From contig DATJGF010000113.1 of assembly GCA_035495315.1 (NCBI GenBank), positions 1 through 52,781 of the forward strand: 52,781 nt of DNA, read 5' to 3'. This document shows, in pieces, positions 8,788 through 16,280 of the stretch. Origin of the DNA: DATJGF01 sp035495315 (lineage in GTDB: Bacteria > Verrucomicrobiota > Verrucomicrobiia > Limisphaerales > UBA8199). The position numbers and the translations under genes were made by a program. Each line of letters begins with the position of its first letter. The first letter of the stretch is position 1. The notes below the pieces were generated by a model. That model did no database searches. It was not told the origin of the DNA and saw only the letters and a program-made list of their open reading frames with translations.

Positions 8788-9819
8788 ATGAAAGCTCTGG
8801 TTCTGAAAGATTACAAACGATTCGCGTATGAAGATGTACCGACGCCGACCCCCGCGGCCGATGAGGTGCTCGTCGCGGTGAAAGCTTGCGGCATTTGCGG
8901 CAGTGACGTGCATGGCATGGATGGAAGCACAGGCCGCCGATGTCCCCCGATTGTTATGGGCCATGAAGCCTCGGGGGTTATTGAGAGCATTGGGAAGGGG
9001 GTCACGAATTGGGCGCCTGGAGATCGAGTCACCTTTGATTCGACCATCTATTGTGGTCAATGCGATTATTGTCGACGCGGTGAGATAAACCTTTGCGATA
9101 ACCGGCGCGTTCTGGGTGTGTCGTGTGAAGATTACCGGCAACACGGCGCTTTTGCGGATTATGTCACCGTGCCGCAACGAGTTCTTTATCGCGCCCCCGA
9201 CAGGCTGCCTTTCGAGCATGCCGCGCTGGTGGAGCCATTTTCGATCGCGTTGCATGCGGTGCGCCGTTCGCCTCCGGATTTGAACGATTCTGTCGTCGTG
9301 GTCGGTGCTGGCATGATCGGTTTGGCCCTGGTCCAAACCCTGAGCGAAACCGGTTGTGGAGCGTTGATGGCTGTGGACGTGGCTGAGGATCGCCTGAAGC
9401 TGGCGGACGAATGCGGCGCGACCTACACCATCAACTCGTCGAACCAAGATGCGCGAGAAAGGATCCTGAGCCTGACACACGGAAGGGGAGCAGACCGTGT
9501 TTATGAGGCCGTTGGTCTACCTGCAACCGTCGATCTTGCGCTCCGGTGCTTGCGCAAGGGCGGCGCCGCAACGCTCGTTGGCAATGTAAGCCCCAAAGTG
9601 GAATTCCCGTTGCAGGTCGCTGTTACTCGCGAACTGACCATCTATGGCTCGTGCGCCTCTCGGGGCGAATACGCGATTTGTCTCGAGATGTTGGCCAGCG
9701 GCGCGTTGCGCCCGGGTCAGTTGATCAGCGCGTCGGCGCCGCTCGCTGAGGGAGCAGCGTGGTTTGAAAGGCTCTACCACAAAGAACCCGGATTGCTGAA
9801 GGTTGTCCTCAAACCCTAA
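8788..9819 (+). CDS. Zinc-dependent medium-chain alcohol/polyol dehydrogenase
   Basis: A 343-residue MDR-family enzyme. Cys37 in ACGICGSDVHG and the MGHEASGVI motif give the catalytic zinc site. The four cysteines of CGQCDYCRRGEINLC form the structural zinc lobe. VVVVGAGMIGLALVQ is the Rossmann NAD(P)-binding motif, followed by AVDVAEDRLKLA. The closest family flavours are sorbitol, threonine and galactitol-phosphate dehydrogenases, which oxidise secondary alcohols of sugars. The SDR gene starts 7 bp downstream, so the two are co-transcribed and probably act on the same sugar or polyol. Confidence 0.88.
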   Translation: MKALVLKDYKRFAYEDVPTPTPAADEVLVAVKACGICGSDVHGMDGSTGRRCPPIVMGHEASGVIESIGKGVTNWAPGDRVTFDSTIYCGQCDYCRRGEINLCDNRRVLGVSCEDYRQHGAFADYVTVPQRVLYRAPDRLPFEHAALVEPFSIALHAVRRSPPDLNDSVVVVGAGMIGLALVQTLSETGCGALMAVDVAEDRLKLADECGATYTINSSNQDARERILSLTHGRGADRVYEAVGLPATVDLALRCLRKGGAATLVGNVSPKVEFPLQVAVTRELTIYGSCASRGEYAICLEMLASGALRPGQLISASAPLAEGAAWFERLYHKEPGLLKVVLKP

Positions 9820-9826
9820 TCCAGTT

Positions 9827-10615
9827 ATGCCCTCCCCATTCGATCTCAGTGGGAAAGTCGCGATCGTCACAGGCACGAGCCGTGGCTTGGGTCAATACCT
9901 TGGGCGTGCGTTGGCCCGGGCGGGAGCGGACCTGGTGCTCACGAGTCGTGAGCCGAGCGCGCTGCAATCATTTCAGACAGAAGTTGAAGGCCTTGGCCGG
10001 CGGGCGCTGCCGTTGTCGCTCGACGTCAGGAGCTATGACAGCATCCGGAAGATGGTGGTGGATGCCCTCGCCCATTACGGAAAAGTAGATATTCTCGTCA
10101 ACAACGCCGGTTGCAATGTTCGCAAGCCTGCGCTGGAAGTCACCTGGGAGGATTGGAACCTGGTTCTCGACACCAATCTGCGTGGCACCTTCTTTGTCGC
10201 GCAAGCGGTGGCTCGGCACATGATCCCCAGAAAATACGGCCGCATCATCAATATTGGTTCGGTGACTTGTGTTGCCGGCTACGCCGGGCTCGGGCCGTAC
10301 GGCGCCAGCCGCGGCGGGGTGAAGCAACTGACAATGAGTTTGGCCGATGACTGGGGCAGTCACGGCATTACCGTGAACTGTTTGGCGCCGGGTTGGTTCA
10401 AGACCGCTCAAAATGCCGTCATGTATGAGAATAAGGAGTGGGTCGATTATTTGTGCGATCGCATTCCGCTGAAGCGTCCCGGCCAGCCTCAGGATCTCGA
10501 CGGGGCAGTAGTATTCCTGGCTTCGGACGCTAGTGCCTACGTTACGGGCCAAACGCTCCTGGTTGATGGCGGTATTTCAACCGGGGCTACTCGGGCTCTG
10601 CCTTCCAAACGGTAG
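9827..10615 (+). CDS. Short-chain dehydrogenase/reductase (gluconate 5-dehydrogenase-like)
   Basis: A 262-residue classical SDR from ATG 9827; an upstream TTG at 9803 overlaps the dehydrogenase and is less likely. VTGTSRGLGQYLG is the cofactor glycine motif, NNAG is present, and NIGSVTCVAGYAG carries the catalytic Ser. The active-site Tyr158 lies in YGASRGG, where the canonical YxxxK lysine is replaced by Arg162. The tail YVTGQTLLVDGGIS is typical. It probably reduces or oxidises a keto-sugar acid together with the preceding dehydrogenase. The stop codon TAG lies inside the GTAG that begins a double-hairpin repeat. Confidence 0.87.
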   Translation: MPSPFDLSGKVAIVTGTSRGLGQYLGRALARAGADLVLTSREPSALQSFQTEVEGLGRRALPLSLDVRSYDSIRKMVVDALAHYGKVDILVNNAGCNVRKPALEVTWEDWNLVLDTNLRGTFFVAQAVARHMIPRKYGRIINIGSVTCVAGYAGLGPYGASRGGVKQLTMSLADDWGSHGITVNCLAPGWFKTAQNAVMYENKEWVDYLCDRIPLKRPGQPQDLDGAVVFLASDASAYVTGQTLLVDGGISTGATRALPSKR

Positions 10616-10659
10616 CAGCACGCGTCTCGCGTGCTGTAAAGCCGGGCATCTTGCCCGGC
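10612..10659 (+). repeat. GTAG double-hairpin repeat at the end of the SDR gene
   Basis: GTAG (10612-10615, containing the SDR stop codon) is followed by a perfect 9-bp stem with a TCT loop (10616-10636) and then a perfect 8-bp stem GCCGGGCATCTTGCCCGGC (10641-10659), also with a TCT loop. The layout GTAG + hairpin + spacer + hairpin recurs at 16200 and 48670. It may double as a terminator, but there is no T-run. Confidence 0.75.
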
Positions 10660-10824
10660 GGGAAAACCTGCGGATAAGTGCCGTGTCACTGGCGGCCCTG
10701 AGCCGAAATCGGACCCCGAGAGGCCATCCTTTTGTCAGGGAAGATGGCTGACGCTACGATTTGCTTTACCTGGCGGCTCGGGAAGTCCTATATTCCCGTC
10801 ACCAATTCAACGAACAGGATGCTC

Positions 10825-11730
10825 ATGAAACGTTCATCGGTTCCTCTTCTCCTCACCTCAATGGTTTCCCTCGGTGTGGTTGCCGCACCCGCCCCCCCGG
10901 AGGATGGCAAGTTACGGATCATTTGTTTCGGCGCCCATCCGGATGATTGCGAAATCCAGGCCGGCGGTGTGGGCGCGATGTGGGCCGCTAAAGGCCACCA
11001 TGTAAAACTGGTGTCCGTCACCAACGGCGACATTGGCCACTGGCGTGAGGCCGGAGGCCCTTTGGCCCGCCGCCGAAAAGCGGAAGCGGAGCAGGCGGAT
11101 AAGATACTCGGCGTTACCTCCGAGGTTCTCGACATTCACGATGGCGAACTGCTTCCGACACTGGAGAATCGGCGAACCATTACCCGCCTGATTCGCGAGT
11201 GGAAGGCAGATATTGTTCTTAGCCCGCGACCCAACGACTATCACCCGGACCATCGATACACGGGCATCCTGGTGCAGGACGCCGCCTATATGGTGACAGT
11301 GCCATTCTTCTGTCCGGATGTGCCGTACCTTAAAAACAATCCGGTATTCATGTATTACCCGGACGGATTCCAGAAACCCAACCCGTTTCAACCCGACGTC
11401 GCGATCTCGATAGACTCGGTGATTAAGCAAAAATTGGATGCATTGGACATTGCTCTGGAATCGCAATTCTACGAGGGTGGCGCAAACGGATACCCAGAGT
11501 TGATGCCCAGCGATCCGGCTAAACAAAAGGAGCGTCACCAGGAGGTGCGCGGCCATTTTGAAAAGCGTTTCCAGGATCAGGCCGAGCGCTTTCGGTCAAA
11601 ACTCGCCGAGTTTTATGGTGACTCGAAGGCTAAATCGGTGCGTTATGCGGAAGCTTTTGAGATTTGCGAATATGGAAAGCAACCGAACCAGGACGAGCTC
11701 AAACAATTATTTCCCTTTTTTGGCGAATGA
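10825..11730 (+). CDS. PIG-L/LmbE family N-acetylglucosaminyl deacetylase, exported
   Basis: A 301-residue protein from ATG 10825, preceded by an AGGA box and followed by a signal peptide (MKRSSVPLLLTSMVSLGVVA). The family zinc motif FGAHPDDCEIQAGG comes first, and the second zinc motif NDYHPDHRYTG lies about 125 residues later. These enzymes remove the acetyl group from N-acetylglucosamine on small conjugates or glycans. The next gene is a glucosamine-6-phosphate deaminase-type protein 24 bp away, which suggests amino-sugar breakdown. The upstream gap holds the GTAG double hairpin. An open reading frame starting at 10732 would lack a clean signal sequence. Confidence 0.85.
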   Translation: MKRSSVPLLLTSMVSLGVVAAPAPPEDGKLRIICFGAHPDDCEIQAGGVGAMWAAKGHHVKLVSVTNGDIGHWREAGGPLARRRKAEAEQADKILGVTSEVLDIHDGELLPTLENRRTITRLIREWKADIVLSPRPNDYHPDHRYTGILVQDAAYMVTVPFFCPDVPYLKNNPVFMYYPDGFQKPNPFQPDVAISIDSVIKQKLDALDIALESQFYEGGANGYPELMPSDPAKQKERHQEVRGHFEKRFQDQAERFRSKLAEFYGDSKAKSVRYAEAFEICEYGKQPNQDELKQLFPFFGE

Positions 11731-11754
11731 TCGCGCCTGGAGACCTGATAGCTG

Positions 11755-12498
11755 ATGCCTACTGTGATTTTGCCCGCCTTGCGAACTCGCGTCGCCACGA
11801 GTTATGAAGTCATGGGCGCAGAAGTCGCTCAGGCAATTCTGTCCGGCATAAAGCAGAAACCCGATCTCCTCCTCTGTGTTTCGGCGGGAGGCACTCCGTC
11901 TGGCGCTTATAATTGCCTGGCGGCGCAGTACGCCCGGCAGCCCAGGCTTTTCAAGAAGCTGCGCGTGATTCAAATCGATGAATGGGGTGGCTTACCTCGT
12001 GATCATGCCGCAACCTGCCAGACTGACCTTCGGGCCAAGCTGCTGTCTCCTTTACAAATTACCACTGATCGGTTCGTCGGCTTCCGAAGCGACGCTTCAA
12101 ACCCCGAAAAGGAATGCCGCCGTGTTGCTCAATGGCTCGCGGACAACGGCCCGATTGACATTTGCATTCTCGGGCTCGGCCTTAATGGCCACGTCGCAAT
12201 GAACGAACCTGGTCGCGCCGGTCAGCCTTACGCACACGTCGCCAATCTCGCCCCCAGTTCTCAGGGTCACCCGATGCTTAAAAGCCTCTCCCGCAAACCC
12301 GCCTACGGCTTGACTCTCGGCTTGGCTGAAATCCTTCAGTCGCGAAAAATCTTTCTGCTGGTCAGCGGAAAAAAGAAGCGCGCCCCACTCCGCCGACTGA
12401 ACAATCCCAGTGTCAGCTCTCGTTTTCCCGCTTCGTTTATCTGGCTCCACCCGGACGCGACCCTCTTTTGCGATCGGGAAGCCGCAAATGCTCTCTGA
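11755..12498 (+). CDS. nagB: Glucosamine/galactosamine-6-phosphate deaminase-family protein
   Basis: A 247-residue protein of the NagB/AgaI/6-phosphogluconolactonase fold. SAGGTPSGAY is the phosphate-binding loop. IDEWGGLP holds the catalytic Asp of NagB. LGLGLNGHVAMNEPG holds the catalytic His and Glu in the NagB/AgaI form (NGH..NEP), not the DGHTASLFP form of lactonases. The reaction would be aminosugar-6-phosphate to keto-hexose-6-phosphate plus ammonia, in the cytoplasm; whether the substrate is gluco- or galactosamine is not decidable here. It follows the PIG-L gene and is only 2 bp from the next gene, so the three form an operon. Confidence 0.8.
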   Translation: MPTVILPALRTRVATSYEVMGAEVAQAILSGIKQKPDLLLCVSAGGTPSGAYNCLAAQYARQPRLFKKLRVIQIDEWGGLPRDHAATCQTDLRAKLLSPLQITTDRFVGFRSDASNPEKECRRVAQWLADNGPIDICILGLGLNGHVAMNEPGRAGQPYAHVANLAPSSQGHPMLKSLSRKPAYGLTLGLAEILQSRKIFLLVSGKKKRAPLRRLNNPSVSSRFPASFIWLHPDATLFCDREAANAL

Positions 12499-12500
12499 AT

Positions 12501-13877
12501 ATGCAAAATCCAAAACTCCCCCAACAAACTCAACTCGGGAATATCTCCCGTCGCCGCTTTCTGGCCAGGAGCAGCGCCCTTACTGCCTTCATGGCTCTCC
12601 CCAGTCACGTCGTGCTTGGCGCCGGAGAGGCTTCTCCGAATAACAAGTTGAACATCGCCGGCATCGGCATCGGTGGCCAGGGCGCTTCCGACCTCAACGA
12701 CGTTAGCAGCCAAAACATCGTTGCGCTGTGCGATGTCGACTGGGATTACGCGGCCCATACATTTAAAAAATATCCTGATGCCAAACGTTACAAGGATTTC
12801 AGGGAGATGCTGGACAAGGAAAAGAGCATCGACGCAGTAGTCGTCGGCACGCCCGACCACAACCACGCGATTGTCTCCATTACCGCGATTAAGCACGGAA
12901 AGCATGTCTATTGTGAGAAGCCGTTGACCCGAACCGTGTTTGAGGCGCGTGCGGTCGCGAAGGCTGCGCGCGAGGCCAAAGTCGCAACGCAAATGGGCAA
13001 TCAAGGCATGGCGTTTGAAGGCAATCGCTTGATCAATGAATGGTTGTGGGACGGAGCGATCGGGCCAGTGCGCGAAGCGCACGTCTGGTCGGATCGCCCA
13101 ACCCATCGTGGAAAAACGCCGCTGTGGTGGGCGCAAGGTATCGAGCGGCCAAAAGACACTCCGCCAGTCCCACCCACTATGGAATGGGATCTTTGGCTCG
13201 GCCCGGCTCCGACCCGTCCCTATCATCCGGCCTACGCTCCCTTCCGCTGGCGCGGTTGGTGGGATTTCGGCTCCGGCGGCCTCGGCGATATGGGGATTCA
13301 TAACCTCGCTCCGGTTTTTTCCGCCTTGAAGCTCGGCGCTCCTGAAAGCGTCCAGGCCAGTTCCACGCCGGTTTTCCCGGAGACGGTTCCCGTCGCCGCG
13401 ATGGTGCATTATCAGTTCCCGGCGCGTGGCGAGATGCCCGCCGTGAAGCTGCATTGGTACGATGGCGGCCTTTTGCCCGAAAGACCCGCTGAACTCGAAC
13501 CCAACCGCGAACTTGATCCCGAGGACGGGATTATCTTTGTCGGTGACAAAGGAAAAATGATCGTCACCGGCTGGGGTGGCGAGCACCCGCGTTTGCTGCC
13601 GGAGACTTTAGATAAGGAATACAAGCGACCGGCCAAGAGTCTGCCACGCTCGATTGGCCATCACAAAGAATGGATCGAGGCGTGCAAACACGGCTCGGAA
13701 ACCCGCTCAAATTTTGATTTCGCCGGGCCACTCACCGAGGCGGTGCTGCTGGGCAGCGTTTGCATTCGCAATGGCGGCGAGAAACTGATCTGGGATGCCG
13801 AAAATTTGAAGATTACTAACGATCCGGATGCAAATAAGTTCCTGCATTACGAGTATCGTCAGGGTTGGTCACTTTGA
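12501..13877 (+). CDS. Tat-exported Gfo/Idh/MocA oxidoreductase
   Basis: A 458-residue protein from ATG 12501. It begins with a twin-arginine signal (SRRRFLARSSALTAFMAL), followed by the NAD-binding Rossmann fold (IAGIGIGGQGASDL), VVGTPDHNHA and the EKPLTRT motif typical of the family. The C-terminal alpha/beta domain ends about 20 residues before the stop. Members oxidise or epimerise sugars with tightly bound NAD(P). In this phylum large paralogous groups with Tat signals act in the periplasm. It probably shares a transcript with the PIG-L and NagB-type genes. Confidence 0.88.
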   Translation: MQNPKLPQQTQLGNISRRRFLARSSALTAFMALPSHVVLGAGEASPNNKLNIAGIGIGGQGASDLNDVSSQNIVALCDVDWDYAAHTFKKYPDAKRYKDFREMLDKEKSIDAVVVGTPDHNHAIVSITAIKHGKHVYCEKPLTRTVFEARAVAKAAREAKVATQMGNQGMAFEGNRLINEWLWDGAIGPVREAHVWSDRPTHRGKTPLWWAQGIERPKDTPPVPPTMEWDLWLGPAPTRPYHPAYAPFRWRGWWDFGSGGLGDMGIHNLAPVFSALKLGAPESVQASSTPVFPETVPVAAMVHYQFPARGEMPAVKLHWYDGGLLPERPAELEPNRELDPEDGIIFVGDKGKMIVTGWGGEHPRLLPETLDKEYKRPAKSLPRSIGHHKEWIEACKHGSETRSNFDFAGPLTEAVLLGSVCIRNGGEKLIWDAENLKITNDPDANKFLHYEYRQGWSL

Positions 13878-14062
13878 GAAAATCCGAATTCATCTTCCTT
13901 GCCACCCAACACGGTGCCACCTTCGAGAGGTTCAAAGCGCTCGCGCTGGTTCGGCGCAGCTAACAGTTACCTTACAGGCGGTTTTTTGGACCTGGTGTCA
14001 TCCCAAAATTCTTTTGTATCCCATCGTCCTGCGGTGAATCGACTTGCCGCCCACTTTCGTCT

Positions 14063-14090
14063 TTGAACGGCGGCGGCGAAAACGTATAAA
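14063..14090 (+). promoter_or_regulatory. Sigma-70-type promoter placed for a leaderless exbB transcript
   Basis: TTGAAC (14063-14068), a 16-bp spacer and TATAAA (14085-14090). The start codon ATG 14097 lies exactly 7 nt after the -10 box, where transcription would begin, and no Shine-Dalgarno sequence is visible. The rest of the 219-bp gap after the Gfo/Idh/MocA gene shows nothing else recognisable. Confidence 0.55.
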
Positions 14091-14096
14091 GGCTCC

Positions 14097-14720
14097 ATGC
14101 TAAAGTTGCCGGAGTTACTATTGCATGGCGGGCTGGTGCTGTATCTGATTTTGCTGACCAGCGCCGTCGCAGTGGTAGTCTTTATCGAGCGTTTTCTCCA
14201 TTGTCACCGGGCCCAAATCAATTCTACGGAATTCCTCAACGGCGTTCGCACTGTGCTCAAGCGCAACAACGTCGTCGAAGCCCTCTCGATCTGCGATGCA
14301 ACTCCTGGGCCGGTTGCCCGGCTCGTCAAAACCGCAATCCTCAACCGTGACCACGGCCGCGAACGTGTCCGCGAATCGCTTGAAGAGGCTGGCTTGGCCG
14401 AAGTCCCGCGCTTGGAAGAAAAGCTGAACCTGCTGGCAACTATTGCGCAATTGGCGCCCTTGTTAGGGCTGCTCGGTACCGTGCTCGGATTTATCCAGAC
14501 GTTCTACGCGATGCAGCAAAAGGGGTTCAATGCGCACGTTGGCGATCTTTCCAGTGGCATTTGGCAGGCCCTGATTTGCGCAGCCGCAGGCCTCGCCGTA
14601 GCGATTCCCGCCCATGCCGGTTACAATTACCTGGTTAGCCGTGTCAATTCCATCGTGCTCGATATGGAACGTGCCGCGACTGAGATCGTCAACATCGTGA
14701 CCGAGGAAGCGAAGGTATGA
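14097..14720 (+). CDS. exbB: MotA/TolQ/ExbB proton-channel family protein
   Basis: A 207-residue inner-membrane protein. It has one N-terminal TM helix (about residues 12-32), a cytoplasmic helical region rich in charged residues, then TM2 with the family signature (ATIAQLAPLLGLLGTVLGFIQTF) and TM3 (IWQALICAAAGLAVAIPAHAGYNYL). It forms the pentameric stator that, with ExbD/TolR, uses the proton gradient to drive outer-membrane uptake or envelope constriction. The stop overlaps the next start as ATGA, and a TonB-like gene follows. Confidence 0.88.
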   Translation: MLKLPELLLHGGLVLYLILLTSAVAVVVFIERFLHCHRAQINSTEFLNGVRTVLKRNNVVEALSICDATPGPVARLVKTAILNRDHGRERVRESLEEAGLAEVPRLEEKLNLLATIAQLAPLLGLLGTVLGFIQTFYAMQQKGFNAHVGDLSSGIWQALICAAAGLAVAIPAHAGYNYLVSRVNSIVLDMERAATEIVNIVTEEAKV

Positions 14721-15133
14721 AATTCCCGCGAAATGCCCGGATCTTCAGGGGGCAATTGGATGCAGCCCCGTTCGCGGCGGTTTTCTTTCTCCTGGTCATC
14801 TTCGTCATGCTGGGCTCACTAATCTACACGCCGGGAGTGCCACTCCAACTCCCCGTTGCCAACGACCTCCCTGGAACCGATAAGCCGACCGTCTCAGTCG
14901 CCATCGATGGCAATGGCCGCCTCTACTACGAGAACCAAAGTATCGAGGAAACTCAATTGCGCGGTCGGCTGCGACAGGCGGTGAAAAATTCACCGGATAT
15001 TGCGTTGCTGGTGCTCGCAGATAAGGCAGTCAGCTACGACATGCTCATGCGATTGACTATGCTGGCGCGCGACGCTGGCATTTCGCAGGCATGGCTGGCC
15101 ACCCTGCCGCGCCCCAGTGCGGTGATTCAATGA
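14717..15133 (+). CDS. exbD: ExbD/TolR-like protein lacking the usual membrane aspartate
   Basis: A 138-residue protein with one N-terminal TM helix (FAAVFFLLVIFVMLGSLIY) and a periplasmic domain with the ExbD pattern (VSVAIDGNGRLYYENQSI, then IALLVLADKAVSYDMLMRLTMLARDAG). In typical ExbD/TolR the helix begins P-x-x-D-V-x-F-x-L-L, where Asp carries the protons. Here the aligned residues are P-F-A-A-V-F-F-L-L, so Ala21 replaces it; the nearest acid is Asp15. Starts and stops overlap with both neighbours by 4 nt (14717-14720 and 15130-15133), pointing to translational coupling. Confidence 0.82.
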   Translation: MKFPRNARIFRGQLDAAPFAAVFFLLVIFVMLGSLIYTPGVPLQLPVANDLPGTDKPTVSVAIDGNGRLYYENQSIEETQLRGRLRQAVKNSPDIALLVLADKAVSYDMLMRLTMLARDAGISQAWLATLPRPSAVIQ

Positions 15134-15960
15134 TGATTCGGCTTGCCGCTCTTCCGAACGGAACTGCCACTCCGATGAATGACACCCCCACGGAACCACG
15201 CCGATGGTCTGGCACACGCTGGTGGGTCATGCTGGCTGCCATCCTGGCCATCCAGCTCGGTTTGATTCTTTGGCTTGGCTCGCGAGGTCCTCTGCCTCCC
15301 CGCGGCCCCGCCGCTGCCCCCACGTTGCGTATCGCCGGGCCTGCCTTCGAGGACCTCGTTGCGCTCACCGATCCAACCTTGTTTGCTTTGCCTCATCAAC
15401 AGGGCTTCGCGGGGCCCGCCTGGCTTTCTTTACATCGCATCGGTGCTGAACCTTTTGTTTGGTCCGAGCCAACTCGCTGGTTGATGCTCCCCGTCGAGCA
15501 ACTCGGAAGCGTATTCCGAAGTTATATCGCCACCAACCAATTCGTGCCGCCCCAGCCTGCCTTTGTCATTCAACCCGAACCCATCAGCTCAGACCTGCCC
15601 GCCTTGCCCGGTCTCCCCGCCAAATCCATTCTCAAGCTGGCTGGTGGTTTGCGCGGACTCGCTTTGCAAACGCACTTCGAACTGCAGTCGCAAACAAACT
15701 CCGAAATCCTGACCAACAGTGTTGTTCAAGTGCTGATCGCACCCGACGGGCGTCCGGTTTCAGCTACTTTGCTTTCCAGCAGTGGCCGAAAGGAAGCGGA
15801 CCAAATTGCGTTGCAGCAGGCCGCCCATTCCCGTTTTCAGCCGCTGGCGCAGGCGGCGGGGCAGCTTACGAACAAATCCAGCCGCTTGATTTGGGGCCAA
15901 ATGATTTTCGAATGGCATACGGTTCCGCCACCCGCTAACAGTGTTCCCTCCACGCCTTAG
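15130..15960 (+). CDS. TonB-like energy-transducing protein
   Basis: A 276-residue protein from ATG 15130, overlapping the ExbD-like stop by 4 nt. One TM helix (WWVMLAAILAIQLGLILWLG, about residues 32-51) is followed by a Pro-rich, Ala-rich periplasmic linker. The C-terminal region (VVQVLIAPDGRPVSATLLSSSG, then ALQQAAHSRFQPL) matches the TonB C-terminal pattern of beta strand, G-x-V/I and basic-aromatic end. It probably transmits ExbB/ExbD motion to an outer-membrane receptor. The sequence is divergent, so the call rests on order and topology as much as on similarity. Confidence 0.7.
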   Translation: MMIRLAALPNGTATPMNDTPTEPRRWSGTRWWVMLAAILAIQLGLILWLGSRGPLPPRGPAAAPTLRIAGPAFEDLVALTDPTLFALPHQQGFAGPAWLSLHRIGAEPFVWSEPTRWLMLPVEQLGSVFRSYIATNQFVPPQPAFVIQPEPISSDLPALPGLPAKSILKLAGGLRGLALQTHFELQSQTNSEILTNSVVQVLIAPDGRPVSATLLSSSGRKEADQIALQQAAHSRFQPLAQAAGQLTNKSSRLIWGQMIFEWHTVPPPANSVPSTP

Positions 15961-15972
15961 CCTGCTTGCTTC

Positions 15973-16197
15973 ATGGCCGTTCACAACCTCATTTTAACTT
16001 ACGTCGTGGTGCTGCTGGTCGCCTTGACTGTGGTCGCGATTTACGCCGAACTCCGCCGTCGCCGATTTGAGCCGACCCCCAGCGAAGATCGCATCTTCCG
16101 CTGCGGCCGCTGTGGTTATGTGTATACCGATGATGCGGATGTTGAAAGGTCGCGTTGCTCGCAATGCGGCCTCATGAATGAAGCCATCGAGTTTTAA
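15973..16197 (+). CDS. Small membrane-anchored zinc-ribbon protein
   Basis: A 74-residue protein. One N-terminal TM helix (LILTYVVVLLVALTVVAIYAE) is followed by a basic stretch (LRRRRF) and a four-cysteine zinc ribbon (CGRCGYVYTDD ... CSQCG), facing the cytoplasm by the positive-inside rule. It starts 12 bp after the TonB-like gene and ends that operon, so it may tune or assemble the complex. I do not recognise a named family. Confidence 0.7.
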   Translation: MAVHNLILTYVVVLLVALTVVAIYAELRRRRFEPTPSEDRIFRCGRCGYVYTDDADVERSRCSQCGLMNEAIEF

Positions 16198-16199
16198 GA

Positions 16200-16245
16200 G
16201 TAGCGCCGATTGTTAATCGGCTGTGTCGCCGACTGGCAGTCGGCG
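16200..16245 (+). repeat. GTAG double-hairpin repeat after the zinc-ribbon gene
   Basis: GTAG (16200-16203), stem GCCGATT-GTT-AATCGGC (16205-16221), then stem CGCCGACT-GGC-AGTCGGCG (16227-16245). Both stems are perfect with 3-nt loops. The layout is the same as at 10612 and 48670. It sits between the convergent ends of the ExbB operon and the giant secreted-protein gene and may terminate both. Confidence 0.72.
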
Positions 16246-16280
16246 AAGTTCAAATTGCCTCACCTTTCCACAAAAAGCCA

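Noticed and set aside
12336..13586. 416-codon open frame on the minus strand
   Set aside because: Antisense to the NagB-type and Gfo/Idh/MocA genes, both with clear motifs; no domain of its own.
16228..16280. Rho-independent terminator for the giant gene
   Set aside because: Stems are present but no T-run follows in either direction; better described as a double-hairpin repeat.
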